From Ophiocordyceps camponoti-saundersi (nom. inval.) (lineage: Eukaryota; Ascomycota; Sordariomycetes; Hypocreales; Ophiocordycipitaceae), in contig PDHQ01000148.1 in assembly GCA_003339415.1 (NCBI GenBank), positions 21,630 through 85,629 of the forward strand: 64,000 nt of DNA. Direction: 5' to 3'. Below the pieces are notes generated by a model. The model ran no database searches and was not told the origin of the DNA. It saw nothing but the letters and a program-made list of their open reading frames with translations. Numbering within the stretch: the first letter of the stretch is position 1; each line of letters opens with the position of its first letter. Shown here one piece after another: positions 39,419-55,788 of the stretch. A program made the translations under genes and the position numbers.

Positions 39419-41285
39419 TAATAATAATATTTATATACTAATATGCCTAATATAGCCTAAAACTATCTTATATATATTTTAAGAGTAAGAAAAACCGGAG
39501 AACTTAGAGTAAAACCCTCCCCTTAAGCGTTACCTTAGCTTAGAGCCGGACTAAGCCCGCACCCGGCACTCTATACCTTAGATAGGTCTAGTAATAATAA
39601 ATAATTAGGAAGCTAATACTTCCTCCGAAGCGGAGTCCGCGGTAGTAAGAGTACGCGTAGTTTAGGTCTAATACGGAGTCCGTATAGTTACTTATCTTCC
39701 TAAGTATTATTATTATTATAAACTAAATCTCCGCGCTTAATTATAATATCTTAAATAATTTATTTAATTAAAGCTTTATTAATATAATTAAGGAATATAT
39801 AAAAGTTCTATTAGCTTATAATAAATTTTATAATAGCTAGTTTTAAAAGGCGGCTTAATTATTATAGCGGAGCTATAGATAAGTTCGGAGAAGGGGTTAG
39901 AAGCGAAGCTTTTATATTTGCTTTTTAGCGTTTCCGCCCTAGCTATTATTAGACTTTAGTTAGCGCTAAAAAGGGAGAAGGGGTAATATATATAAAGTTC
40001 CGATCTATAAATCTCTAAAATTAGAAAATATAAGTATTTTTCGCCCGGTCTTATATTACTTTTATTTTAAAGTAAAGTTAACTTTACTTAAAGTAAGTTC
40101 CTTAATAAAGAGGGTAATAATATAGTTTTTTTCTATATACTATAAGGTAAGCTAACTTACTCTCTATATATAAAAAAGCGGAGTATTAGCTATATTATAG
40201 CTTCGCTATATAATATTTAGCGATATATCTAAGCTAGTAATATTTAAAATATTATTAAAGTTAGACTTTTAGCTTATAAAATTCTATATTAAAAATCTCC
40301 GCTTATATTATTATATTTTTATTATAAATTTAATTTATATTCGTTATATTATTAATAGTAACTATAAAGGAACTCCGCTAAGTTTTTAAATAATATTTTT
40401 TTATATATAATTATATTACTAAAACTTTATTTAATAACTTAATTTTTTTTTAAAAGGCTTTTTTATTATTTTATTATAAAGCTTATATTAGTACTTTTTT
40501 TATAATAAGAGTATAACCTTTACTAATTAAGCGTACCTTTTTTTCGAAAATAATATAAAGCTATTTTAAATTAGACTAAAGCTTATAAATAATATCTCGG
40601 AATATTATTATAATATTACCGCTAAATAATTTCCTTACTATAAAAGCTTAGCTTTACTTATAAAGTCTATAATTAATATTTATTATAATTACTTTAAGGC
40701 TTTAAACTTAAAGTAAAATAATAATAAAATTAAAATAAATTATAAGCTAATACTTATATTACTTAAGAACTTATTTTTTAATAGTTTTCTTTAGCGCTTT
40801 AGCTATAACTATAGCTTATATCGGAGAAATTCCGCTCCCCTTAAAGCTATAGAAAAAAGAGGAAATTATAGCTATAATAGCCGAGGAAATATTATTAATT
40901 AATAAAGTTAAAGTAAGAAGGGCGCCTCCCCGGACTTTCTCGGACTCCGCTACTTATTCGATAATTACCTATACGAAGACTAAAGCGTTCCCCGAAATAA
41001 TCTTACTAATACTTACCTTAGCTTCTAATAAGGTAAAAAGTATAATAAACCTTTAAGTTTAAGTTTACTATAATTCGGAGTAAAGCTATATTTTAGGTAA
41101 AAAATTTTCGCGGTTATAATCGACTTATATAATATTACCCTCCCCCCCGGAATTACTCTAAGCGTAGCTTAAAGCTATCGCTATAGGGTAATGGAAAAAG
41201 TAAAGTCTACTTATAATATAAAAATAAGTAGTTTATATCCGCGTTATTATAAGCGTAGAATCCGTAAAATATATAAAAAGTTAAA
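39419..41285 (-). mobile_element. Family A full-length copy A4 (1,867 b)
   Basis: Identical 13-bp target duplication at 39,406-39,418 and 41,286-41,298. Same ends and length as A3 and A5. Confidence 0.85.
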
Positions 41286-41429
41286 TATTTTTCTTATAAA
41301 CTTTTTAAATAAAATAATAAAAAAATAAATAAAAATAAGTAATATAAATATATTATTATTTAACTTTTTATAAAAACGGGATAGGACTTATTATTTAATT
41401 TTTCGCTTTTTACTATATATTTATTATTA

Positions 41430-44400
41430 AGAAGGAGTTAATAGCGCTTGCGGCGGCTTTAGCCGGGGCTTAAGGGGTAAGTAACGCGCTTATAATCGTA
41501 AATAAAGGTATACGGGGACTAGGATAATCCTTATAATACCCCTAATTTAGCTAAGGATAATATAATAATAGCGTTAAAATAGGAGGAGAAGCGGAGTAAG
41601 TATAGGACTTTTATAATAATAATATAAAGGAAGCTTATAATAAATTAGCTACGGTAATACTTACCGTGGCGTTTTCCGATATTTAGAATATTATAATAGC
41701 TTTTAAAGCTAAATTTTATAAAAAATTTATAACCCCCCCGGACTAAAATATTACCTAACTTTTACTTAAAATTACTAAGTTAATTAAGAAGATAGTTACT
41801 TAAACTATATAGAAAATACTTCTATAAACTATTAGCTTTAATATTAGTTTAACTTAGCTATAATAAGCTTTTATAGCTATTATTAGTAGTATAGTAATTA
41901 AACTTATTTTTAGTTATTTTAATAAAAAAGTTATTATATTTATAAAAGATATTATAATTAATATAAATACTTTATAGCTAACTTTATAAAAAATTATATA
42001 AGCTATAAATATAGCTTTAAAATATAAAGCTATATTAGCTATAAGATAACTTTTTAATAAAAATATAATAGTTATATTTTATTTAGAATATAAGAAATAA
42101 GTAAGCTTAGTTAAGTAAATTTTTATTATTTTTAGTAAAGGGGCAGTTTATAGCTAGAAAACTTTCTCTATTATAGCGAAGGGAGTATAAGTAAGGGCTA
42201 CTTATAGCAACTAAAATATACTCTTATAATAAATTAAAAAATATAATAAGGTTAATATCGCTTAAGTTTAAGCACTCTAGCCTTATAGCGAGGGAGCTAC
42301 GCGTAATTATATTATCTTAGGAATTATTAATATAATAAACGCTAATAAACTTATATAAAATAGCTTAATTATAAATATAAAAATCTTTTATATAAAAGTT
42401 TATAATAATATAATATAACTTTAATAATATTATTAATATTACTAATATAAGTATATAGCAAAATATTATTAAAAGTAGCTATATTATAAAATATATATAG
42501 CTATAATATACTTAGAAAAAAAAAGTATATATTTAGCTTTTACTAAAATTAATATTAAGAATTATATTTTATATAAAGGGAACTACGCTTTATAGTCCTA
42601 AAACTACCTTATTATAAAAATATACTAAGATTAAGTATATAATAACTATATATATTAATCTTATAAGTTTTAAAATTACTCTTAGCTAACTTAATTTTAA
42701 ACTAATAATAACTTTATTAAAATTTAATTTTAGAAGCAGTTACGCGCGGCCCTTATATAGTTATAAGCTATACTTTACTTTAATATAAACGATAAGCCCA
42801 CTTTAGTACTAAAGAGAGGCTAAGGCGGGAGCGGCGCTACTTTTAAATCTTATAGCGGATAGGGTAGCGGTAAAGCTTAGGGAACTTATCCTCCCCCTCT
42901 TACCCCTTCCCCTTTTATTATACCCTTCTCTGCCCCCTTCCCCGCCCTTTTTTCCGCCTCCTCCTTTACCTTAATATAATCGTAAACTTTTACCTTCTTT
43001 ACTCTTAATAAAGATTAAGATTTTTTTTTAGAATATATAAAAGCGTAATTATCTTATTTATATTACGCTTTATAGCCTTATTAGCTATAATTTTATTTAT
43101 TTATAAGAATTATAATATAATTAATTTAAACGCCCTCTATTTTTTAATATTTTATTATATAAACTTATAAACTTTAGTAATTAAATAATTTTTTATATTT
43201 ATAAATAACTAAACCCCTCCTATTAAATATTTTTTACTATACCTAATATAGCTTCTATTTTTTTTTATATTAAACCCTTATTATAAATTATATTTATTTA
43301 CTTACTTTTATTAGTAATTTAGTTTAGCCCCTTTTTATAGCGTAACTTTCTCTACCTTAACTTAACCTTAATAGCTATTTTTTTATATAGTAACTTAATT
43401 TTTACTATTTTTTATAAGATTATTATAAAAGGTCCTCCTCTAAAATAGCTAATTTCCTTAATCTTATAATTAGCTTTTATCTTAAACTTATTACGCTTCT
43501 AAGCGAAGTTACCTAGAAAATATATAATAAATAAATTAATATTATTAACTTAGCTTAAGCTATGCTAAATTACTAAGCGATATACTAAAGAAATAACTTT
43601 AATTTTATTAGCTCCGATTATATTCCGTAAGTTATCTATATAAATATTAACCTCCGCTCTAATATTATATTAATTAAAATCTAGCGCTCTTTTTACTTAA
43701 ATATATTTATAGCTAAGGTATAAAATTAACTTAAGCTTAAACTATACCGTATTTTTATACTTAAAAACTTAGAAAGAGTAGTTACCTTATTATATAAATA
43801 GCTAGAAATAATAATAGAGATTATAATATTATTACGTATTTATATATACTTTATAATATAAAACTAGTAAAATTAAGCGATAGTAGCTATTATAGCGGCC
43901 GCTAAGTAAGCTTAAAAGTATTAAAAAGCTAACTTTACTAACTCTTATTAGTAAAACTATTAGGAAATAATAAAAATATAAAAGTCCGTAATTAGCGCGG
44001 CTTACTATAGCGCTTAGCGTAATTTCCTTAATAATATCTTAATAAACTTAATAATATTTTAAATAATAAAATATTAAGCTTAGCTTTAGAGCTAGGCCTT
44101 ACTAGAGCTTATATATATACTAACGTTATAAAAAAGCCCTAACTTAAACTTAATATCTATTTTCTTAGATAAAGTAATTTTATTTAGCTAGTAATTCTTT
44201 CTTACTCTTACCGCCTTAGCCTCTCCTTTTACTTTAGATAAACTTTTCCCTCTTTTCTATACTAAATATTTAATTATTATTAATAATATTTACTTTACTT
44301 TTTTCTTAATCGCTTTATAGAAATCCGCTAACCTTAATAAGATTTTAGTTAAGTTCCTAAAAAAATATAAACCTCCCCTTATCTAAGTTTTCTAAAAAAT

Positions 44401-46262
44401 TTTCTAAAGCTATATTAATAGCGGCTATTTCTTATTATAATTTAAAACCTCTAATATTATAATTATCTATAAGGTAGGTAAATTACTAGCTACGTATTAT
44501 ATTTTAGGTAAATATAAGCTAATTTCGCTCCTTAATATAATAGGGAAAGTTTTAGAAATAATTATTATTAGGAAAATAGTATTTATAGCGGAAATAGCTA
44601 ATATCCTCTTAAATAGCTAAATAAGTAATAAGCTATAATACTTTACTAATATTATAATTTTTATATTTACTAAAACTATTAAAACTATCTAAAACTAAGG
44701 CGGCACCGCCTCGCTCCTTTTACTAAACTTTATTAAAGCTTTTAATTATATTTCTTATAATAAGCTAATAGTTATTCTTAATTACTTAAGCTTTCTTAAA
44801 TAAATTATAATATTTATTTATTCTTATCTTATTACTAAAACTTTATAACTTAAATTTAACTATAAGCTTAATAACGCTTTTTTAATTTAATAAAAAGTCC
44901 CCTAAAAGTCCCTTATATTACTAATCCTTTTCTTATTATATATATTCTTATTATACTAATATCTAAACTTAATAATCGGATTATTTATAATAAGCTTCGC
45001 TAATAATATTAATATACTTAATATTAAATATAATAAGGCCTAGGTACTCTTTTAACTTAAGTAAGTATAGCGAATTTATAAATAATAAGCTTTTAAGTAT
45101 AAAATAACCTTTTAGCTAGTTAAAAGCGAGTTAATATATTTTATAAAAGCTAGGAAAGCGGATATAACTTAGCTTTAGCTTAGTATAGAGATAGTATAGC
45201 TTATATAAAAGGTAAGACTTTTAGGGGTTTAGCTATATTATAAACTTTAATAAAAATCCTACTTTTTAAAACTTATTATTAAACTTAAGTACTAATACCT
45301 AGCCCTTATTAAGATTACTATATTAATATAAGGTTATACCTTATTAAAAATAAAAAAGGTATATATTAAAGCTATTAAATTAGTAATTATATTTAGTATA
45401 TCTTAGTTTACTTTACTTACGTAACTAAGGGGGAAACTATATAGCTTTATTATAAAAGCGCTAGCTATAAAATAGTTTAAATACTTAAGAGTTATTACCG
45501 AAGCTTATAAAGCTACTCCTTTTTATTATATTAAAGTAAAGGCTTTTATCCCCTTTTTTAACTTATATTTTACTTACCGGATAGCTTATATTTACTACTA
45601 CTTTTAATATATAAGTATAGTAAACCTTATCTATACCGCGGTAAAGAAAGCTACTAAGTAGGTTAGATATAAGCGTAAGGGGCGCCCTTATTAATAAAAA
45701 TATTAAGTATTATAAAACTTAGAAGAATTCTATAAAATATAAACTAAACCTAAATCGGAGGCTAGACGTATATAACGTAACTTTAATATTAGACTTTAAG
45801 AAAAATAGCTTCTTTAATAATATTCTTAAAAAGGTAAGCTTAAGAAGTATAGGTAATCTTATAGCTACCTTATTAATAAACCGCTATAGCTTAAGGTTAG
45901 GACCGCCTTATATATTTACGAAGGACTTCCTAAGTTTATTAATATAATATTTATATAATTTTAAATTAAAAATATTAAACTTAATTCTTTTCTCTAAGCT
46001 TATAAGGTCCCTAAGGTAATTTCGAGATAGTGCTTTTATAATAATAATAATAAGATAATATTATATATCTTTCTTAACTATATTTTTATTTATAAAAATA
46101 AGCTACTTTTTAATATTAACTAGTAACTAATATAAAACTAGCGTAACTTTACTAAAGCGCTTAATAACTTTTAATTTATAGCTAAACTTATACGCTAGTT
46201 TTTTTCGCTTAAATAATTACGCTAATTTAACCTTATAATATTATTTTATAAACGTAAAATAA
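41430..46262 (+). pseudogene. LINE G (Tad-like): reverse transcriptase and C-terminal zinc region, RIP'd
   Basis: A Pro-rich, ORF1-like or linker part lies at about 42,780-42,980. Reverse transcriptase runs from about 44,480 to 45,110: the plus frame shows the fungal LINE order (YRPISLL-type box, then ISLLNIIGKVL, NQGGTASLLLL for the first catalytic block, a PQGS-type block at 44,900, then SFANN at 44,993-45,007 standing for S-F-A-D-D with both Asp mutated). Further down, ITEAYKATPFY (about 45,500) matches the region after RT in Tad/I-like elements. Near 46,000-46,080 a tail corresponds to the C-terminal CCHC-like segment with Cys and His lost. All stops are TAA/TAG. The left border at 41,430 is judged only by a rise in GC. 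The 3' end is at or just beyond A5. Confidence 0.8.
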
Positions 46263-48136
46263 TAATAATAATATTTATACGCTAATATGCCTAATATAGC
46301 TTAGAACTATCCTATATATATTCTAAGAGTAGGAAAAACCGGAGAACTCGGAGTAAAACCCTCCCCTTAAGCGTTACCTTAATTTAGGGCTAGACTAAGT
46401 CCGCACCTAGCACTTTATATTTTAAATAAGTCTAATAATAATAAGTAATTAAGAAGCTAATATATCCTCTAAAGTAAAGTTTACGGTAGTAAGAGTATAT
46501 ATAGTTTAAATTTAGTATAAAGTTTATATAGCTATTTATCTTCCTAAGCGTTATTATTATTATAAACCGAATCTCCGCGCTTAATTATAATATCCTAAAT
46601 AATTTATTCGATTAAGGCTTTATTAATATAATTAAGAAATATATAAAAATTTTACTAGCTTATAATAAACTTTATAATAGCTAATCTCGAAAAACGGCCT
46701 AATTATTATAGCGGAGCTATAGATAAGTTTAAAAAGGGGGTTAAAGGCGAAGCTATTATATTCGCTTTTTAGCGTTTCTACCTTAGCTATTACTAAACTC
46801 TAGTTAGCGCTAGGGGGGGAGGAGGGGTAATATATACGAAATTCTAATTTATAAATCTCCGGGGTTAGGAAATATAAATATCCTTCGCTTAATCCTACGC
46901 CGCTCTTATCTTAGGGTAAAGTTAATTTTACTTAAGGTAAATCCCCTAATAGAGAGGGTAATAATATAATCTCTTTCTATACGCTATAAGGTAAGCTAAC
47001 TTACCCTTCGTATATAAAAAGATAGAGTATTAGCTATATTATAGCTTTACTATATAATATTTAGTAATATATTTAAGCTAGTAATATTTAAAATATTACT
47101 AAGGTTAAACTTTTAGCTTATAAAATTCTATATTAAAAATCTTCGCTTATATTATTATACCCTTATTATAAATCTAATTTATATTTATTACGCTATTAAT
47201 AGTAATTATAAAAAAACTTCGCTAAATTCCTAAATAATATCTTTTTATATATAATTATATTATTAAAACCTTATTTAATAACTTAATCTTTTTCTAAAAA
47301 GCTTTCTTATTACCTTATTATAAAGCTTATATTAGTACCTTTTTTACGATAAAAATATAACTTTTATTAATTAAGCGTACCTTTTCTTTAAAAGTAATAT
47401 AAAGTTACCTTAAATCGAACTAAAGCTTATAAATAATATCTTAGAATATTACTATAATATCGCCGCTAAGTAATTTCTTTATTATAAAAGCTTAGCCTTA
47501 CTTATAAAATTTATAATTAATACTTATTATAATTACCTTAAGGCCTTAAACTTAAAGCGGAGTAATAATAAAGTTAAAGTAAATTATAAGCTAATATTTA
47601 TATTACTTAAAAACCTATTTTTTAATAGTTTTCTTTAGCGCTTTAGCTATAATTATAGCTTATATTAGAAAAATTCCGCTCCCTTTAGAGTTATAAAAAA
47701 GAGAGGAAATTACGGCTATAATAGTTAAAAAAATATTATTAATTAATAGAGTTAGAGTAAGGGGGGCGCTTCCCCGGACCTTTTTAGACTCCGCTACTTA
47801 TTTAATAATTACTTATATAGAGACTAAATCGTCCCCCGAAATAATCTTACTAATACTCGCCTTAGCTTCTAATAAAATAAAAAGTATAGTAAATTTTTAA
47901 GTTTAAGTTTATTACGATTTAAAATAAAGCTATATTTTAGGTAAAAAATTTTCGCGGTTATAATTAACTTATATAATATTACCCTCCCTTTTAAAGCTAC
48001 TTTAAGTATAGCTTAAAGCTATCGCTACGGGGTAATAGAAAAAGCGGAGTCCGCTTATAATATAAAAATAAGAAATTTATATTTACGTTACTATAAGCGC
48101 GGGATCCGTAAAATATATAAAAGTTAGATATTTTTT
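46263..48136 (-). mobile_element. Family A full-length copy A5 (1,874 bp)
   Basis: The 14-bp duplication (46,249-46,262 and 48,137-48,150) differs only by CG versus TA in the middle, i.e. RIP on both strands after insertion. It sits right behind the end of the LINE reading frame. Confidence 0.8.
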
Positions 48137-48150
48137 TAAATATAAAATAA

Positions 48151-49500
48151 ATAAGGGAGATAAGGCCTTTAGCCTTATAATAAATATATAAAAACTATTT
48201 TATAGCGATAACTTTATTATTTATCTTATTAGCTACTTACTTAGCTTTAGAGCTAAACTATCTTAATTATATATAAGATATTAACTTAATTATACGAAAT
48301 ATAAAACTAACCGCGCTTATTATAGCCGCAGCCTTAGCTGTAGCCTTAACCTTAACTATAATTATAAGCGTAAACTAAAGCTACTTATTTTTTTTTTATT
48401 ATTAGCTTCTCCTTTTTACTAAACGCGGTATAGTTATTAACTAATATCTTAAAATTTTTATTATTAGATATATTATTAACTAGATTATTTTAAATAAGAT
48501 TAAAAATCTCCTTATAAGAAAGTAGCGTAGTTATAATATAAGCGCTAATAATATCCTCCTTAATAGTAGGAATAACCTTAATACTTAAGGTAAAAATAAT
48601 CTTAAGCTTACTAAGCTTATTAGCTTCTAACTTAAACTTAATAAATATTAAGGCGGAAGCGGAATTAGTAATAAGAGGTAAAATATAGAAGATAGGAGGA
48701 TAATTAATAAAAGATAAGCTCTCTTATAAGCGCGTATTATTCTTAGTAGCGTAGCGGATATAGCGTAGCTTTTTAGTTAATTATTTAAAAAAGTTAACTA
48801 CTTATATATAGAAAATACGCTATTTTTATATTTAAGCTAATATAATAATAATAAGTTAGTTAGCGCTAGTTAAACCCTTAATTATTTTAATAATAAGGTT
48901 CTTTTTAATAATAAGAGGCTATAAGCTTTAAAGCGGTACGCGGCTAGTAGCTACTTATATAACTTAATTAGCGTAAATATTATTATAACGCGTAATAGCG
49001 CGTATCTCTTTAATATACTAAATTATATTTTTTTATTATACTTATTAGTATAAGATTTATCGTAAACTTAATATAACCTTAATATTATTTACTATTTAAG
49101 TATTATAATTAAAGCTTAGCTAGTAGGTAATTTTAATTATAGCGTAAATAATATTAGCTATAATAAGATTATTTATTAGCTAATATTTAATATAATTATT
49201 TATATATTTAATATAGGCCGCGCTTAAATAGTTTACCTTAATTATTAGTAGATATAAATATACGCTAAGGCTAAGTACTTACTTTTTTATATTTAATAAA
49301 GGTTCTTAAAGCTAATAAGCGTACTAATATACCTTACGTAAGATACCGCTTAAGGAAAGTTAAGTTTAGCGGGTATTCTACTCCGGTATAAGTTAGCTAT
49401 AAACTAATTACGCGCGCTAAGGATTACTTATATAGTTAAAATTATTAAAAAAATAATAAAATAATAATAGCTTACTTATATTAGTAAAAGCGACCCCCTC
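48151..49500. other. RIP'd DNA, unassigned, long open stretches on plus
   Basis: From about 48,390 to 49,100 a plus frame is open apart from TAA/TAG codons, with Leu/Ile-rich content, but the complementary strand is almost as open and no motif is recognisable. A remnant CAGCCTTAGCTGTAGCC segment at 48,330 keeps CA and TG. No ends or duplications were found. Confidence 0.4.
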
Positions 49501-50752
49501 TTTTTTTATATATTTTTAAGCTTTAAGTTACTAATTTATAAAAACTAATTTCTTAATTAGGAAAGCTTCCTAATTAGGAAAGCTTAAAAAAGGGGTATAT
49601 ACTTAAGTATATACTATATATAAAGGAGGTACGTAGCTATATATTTAAAAGTTAAGTAATATATACTTAGAGGCCGGGGAGGTATATACTAGTATATATA
49701 AGCAGTACGTATTACTATTATTATTATCTTTTCCTTATCTTATTTATTTTTTCTTATCTTTCCTTACGTTATATAGTATTACTATAACTAATAGTTATTT
49801 TTTTTATATATATAGAGCGCCTAGCCTAGCCCTGAGCTAAACGCGGTCCTACTATATAGCGGGGGGTTTTACCTCTTTTAGGAGGGTTTTTCCTACTTAA
49901 CTTACTACTAAGGTTCTAGCAGCTACCTCTATAGCCTCTAAAGTATTATAATAATAATAATATATTATTATTAAGCGCCTTTATATTAATAATAAATAGA
50001 GATTATTAATAATAATTAGAAGCTTAACTTAGTTTTATATTAAGCTTATTATATATAACTTTTATAATATAGTATTTAAGAAAATTAAATAAAATATAAA
50101 TAATATACTAGCTATAAAAATAAATTTATAAAGAGTTATAGCTAAATAATTAAAGATAATAACTAAAATAGCTAAGCTAATAAAATAATTTAATATTATA
50201 ATTATAAGTAAGTTAAGCAAGTATTTATAAAACTTAGGAAGCTATTTTACTAGCGGATATTCGATTATATAAAGTATACTTAAATAAACTAATACTTAGA
50301 TATAAAATTAGGGATATTTAATATAATAAAATTCTTTATAATAGCTCTAAGCCCTTAAGCTACTAAATATAAAACTTAAATACTAACCCCTTAACTTAAA
50401 TATATAATAATATTTTAAATATAGCGAATAAGGTTATATAAAATATAATTATTTATTAACCGCTTTATTTAATAAGGAAGCGTTTTAATAAAGGAAAGCA
50501 TATTAAGAGACTTATTTTAAGGAAATAAAAAAATAACGCTATTAATAACTTTATTAAGGTTTAAATAATAGCTTAAAGCTATTAGCTAAGAATCTAATAA
50601 TTATTAGTTTAGATATAAATATTTAGCTGCTAATAAGGTATATAGTAAGAATATTATTAGCGCTATTTATAATAAAAAGTTTAAATAGGAAAGCTTTAAA
50701 TCTCGCTAAGCTTAATACTAAGCTTAATAAACTTTAAAAGTAAGTATATATT
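49501..50752 (+). pseudogene. Possible 5' part of a retroelement, cut by C3
   Basis: At 49,553-49,588 a 14-bp direct repeat (AATTAGGAAAGCTT twice) is followed by TATA-rich palindromic DNA and, from about 49,860, by a plus frame that can be followed for nearly 300 codons up to the border of C3, with TAA/TAG stops only and Lys/Gln/Ile-rich content. A regulatory region followed by gag would look like this, but I see no domain that proves it. Confidence 0.35.
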
Positions 50753-53231
<2,479 letters not shown>

Positions 53232-53918
53232 TATTAAAATAAGTTTAATAATAATCTAATCTTTATTTATATTTAAGTTAATATTTAATTAATATTACTA
53301 ATATAGTAATATTACTTAGCTAGCTTTATGCGATTATCGCGTATTACGCCTTTCTAAATATTTACGTTAAGAGTAAGGGTAAAGGATTCTAGCTTTAAGG
53401 ATTTTACTTTTTCTTTTCTTATTATTTTTATTTTTTATTATTTTTATCTCTTATATATTACTAAATTAACTTAATTATAAGAGATTTTTAATACTAAATT
53501 ATAAAAGTTTAGTAAATAATAATTATAAAGTAATTATTAAAATTAATTTAAGGTTAATAAGATTTTAGGTTAAAATCGAAATAAGTTCCTAAAAATCCTA
53601 AACTAAAAATAAAGAGAAGAAAAAATAAATAATATTAACTTATAATAAGTTATCGCCGAGTATTAAGATATTCGAATTATTAAGTTACTAATTAAATATT
53701 AGTTAAAATATATTTATATATTATTAAAATAATAATTATAATTTCCTAGGAGTTAGTATTTTAATAAATATTTATTATTTAAATTACTTTTCTATTTTCG
53801 ATTTAAATTAAGGTTAAATAATAATAAAGCTAGTATTTTAGCTTATATTAGTTAACTAAATTTTAAATAATAAAAGGTAATTAAGTTTATAATATAACTT
53901 AGCTTTATTACTAATTAG
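53232..53918. other. RIP'd spacer between two C copies
   Basis: AT-rich. A short plus frame at about 53,560-53,790 may be gag-like (Lys/Gln/Ile-rich), possibly the same element as 49,860-50,752 on the far side of C3. Not enough to assign. Confidence 0.35.
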
Positions 53919-54427
53919 TATTAGTTAAGTATCTTTTCTAAGCTAAATAAGTAGCTAAAGTTATATTATAAATTTTTTATAATAAAAATATTAATAAATT
54001 AAATTTAGAATATATATATTATATTAACTTAAATAATAAAATTTAAATAACTTATCTAAATTATATAATATATAGGAATATTATATTTATTATATAATAT
54101 ATTTTAGCTAATAAAGTTATAAAAGATTAAATAATAACTTTACTTATAACTTATTTTTCTCTTAAAAAGTATAGAAAAGTAAGTATATTATATATATATT
54201 CCTCCTCTTACTAATTACCTCCTTATCCTCCTCCTATATTAACTTTATATATTATATTAATATTATATTAGTCTCGGATTAGTATTATCTCGAGTTCGAC
54301 TCCTCTTTATATATATCCCTAACCTCCTACTTTATTTATATAGAGATAGTTATCTCTATAACGCGTGCTACGCGTATTTAACGCGTATTATATTCCTAAG
54401 CAGCTAGTAATATATATATTTTAATAA
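53919..54427 (-). repeat. Family C fragment C4
   Basis: Matches the first ~500 bp of C3 (50,753-51,260) in the same orientation, beginning TATTAGTTAAGTATC and stopping abruptly at 54,427. Confidence 0.75.
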
Positions 54428-54533
54428 TATTATATAAAAACTTAATTTTTAAGCTTATTAAAAAGATAAGATTACGCTTATTACCTAACTTATATAAGGC
54501 TATATTATTAAACCTCGCTTTAAGGTAAAGTTT

Positions 54534-54857
54534 AACTTAGATAACTTAGATAACTTAGATAACTTAGATAACTTAGATAACTTAGATAACTTAGATAACT
54601 TAGATAACTTAGATAACTTAGATAACTTAGATAACTTAGATAACTTAGATAACTTAGATAGCTTAGATAGCTTAGATAACTTAGATAACTTAGATAACTT
54701 AAATAACTTAAATAACTTAAATAACTTAAATAACTTAAATAACTTAAATAACTTAAATAACTTAAATAACTTAAATAACTTAAATAACTTAAATAACTTA
54801 AATAACTTAAATAACTTAAATAACTTAAATAACTTAAATAACTTAAATAACTTAAAT
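54534..54857. repeat. 9-bp minisatellite, exactly 36 units
   Basis: Units of AACTTAGAT for the first 18 (two of them AGCTTAGAT) and AACTTAAAT for the last 18. The unit is a multiple of three, so on plus it reads Asn-Leu-Asp then Asn-Leu-Asn repeats. It is preceded by an open stretch on plus (about 54,440-54,533). Probably a repetitive coding segment of a decayed gene or element; DNA-level expansion is equally possible. Confidence 0.85.
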
Positions 54858-55380
54858 AAATTATAATAAGATAAATTTAAGTAATAGATTTATTATTATT
54901 TAGTTATATTAAGTACTAAGCTTAATAATAATACTAAGGAAGGTTTAGCTTTAAAAAATATACTAATCCTTCCTAAACTTATCTTAAGATTAATTATTTA
55001 ATTATTACTTTTAGAAATTAAGATTTATTTATTAAATTTTTAACTAACTAAAAAGAGGTATAAATTAAAAAAAATTTAAGCTATAGAAAAATATAATATT
55101 TTACTATTTAAACTATAAAATAAGTTAAAAAATACTTTTATAATATTAAGTATTTTTAAATTATTTTAAGTTATTTTATTAATTTATATATAATTTAATA
55201 AACTAATATAATATTAGAAAAAGATTAAGTTTTTAAAAAATAAGAAAGTTATTATAAATCTTATCTAACTATTTAAATTATAAAACTTACTAGCGAATAT
55301 TTTATCTTATAATACTTTAAATTAAATAATTTAAAAAAATATTATAACGCTAGCTAAAGCTATTCTTTTAATATTAAAAT
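54858..55380. other. AT-rich spacer between two minisatellites
   Basis: RIP'd, no match elsewhere in the window and no motif recognised. It may belong to the same decayed coding region as the flanking repeats. Confidence 0.4.
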
Positions 55381-55788
55381 ATATTAAAAGTTATATTAAA
55401 AGTTATATTAAAAGTTATATTAAAAGTTATATTAAAAGTTATATTAAAAGTTATATTAAAAGTTATATTAAAAGTTATATTAAAAGTTATATTAAAAGTT
55501 ATATTAAAAGTTATATTAAAAGTTATATTAAAAGTTATATTAAAAGTTATATTAAAAGTTATATTAATAGTTATATTAAAAGTTATATTAATAGTTATAT
55601 TAAAAGTTATATTAATAGTTATATTAAAAGTTATATTAAAAGTTATATTAATAGTTATATTAAAAGTTATATTAATAGTTATATTAAAAGTTATATTAAT
55701 ACTTATATTAAAAGTTATATTAATACTTATATTAAAAGTTATATTAATACTTATATTAAAAGTTATATTAATAGTTATATTAAAAGTT
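55381..55788. repeat. 12-bp minisatellite, exactly 34 units
   Basis: Unit ATATTAAAAGTT. The first 15 units are identical; after that AATAGTT and later AATACTT variants alternate with AAAAGTT, giving a 24-bp higher-order period. On plus the unit is Lys-Ser-Tyr-Ile in one frame. The array begins right after a degenerate unit at 55,371. Confidence 0.88.

Noticed and set aside
49553..49588. Palindromic replication or regulatory site
   Set aside because: On inspection it is a 14-bp direct repeat with an imperfect palindrome, with no further support.
54534..55788. CRISPR array
   Set aside because: The repeats are adjacent tandem units of 9 and 12 bp without spacers, in fungal DNA.
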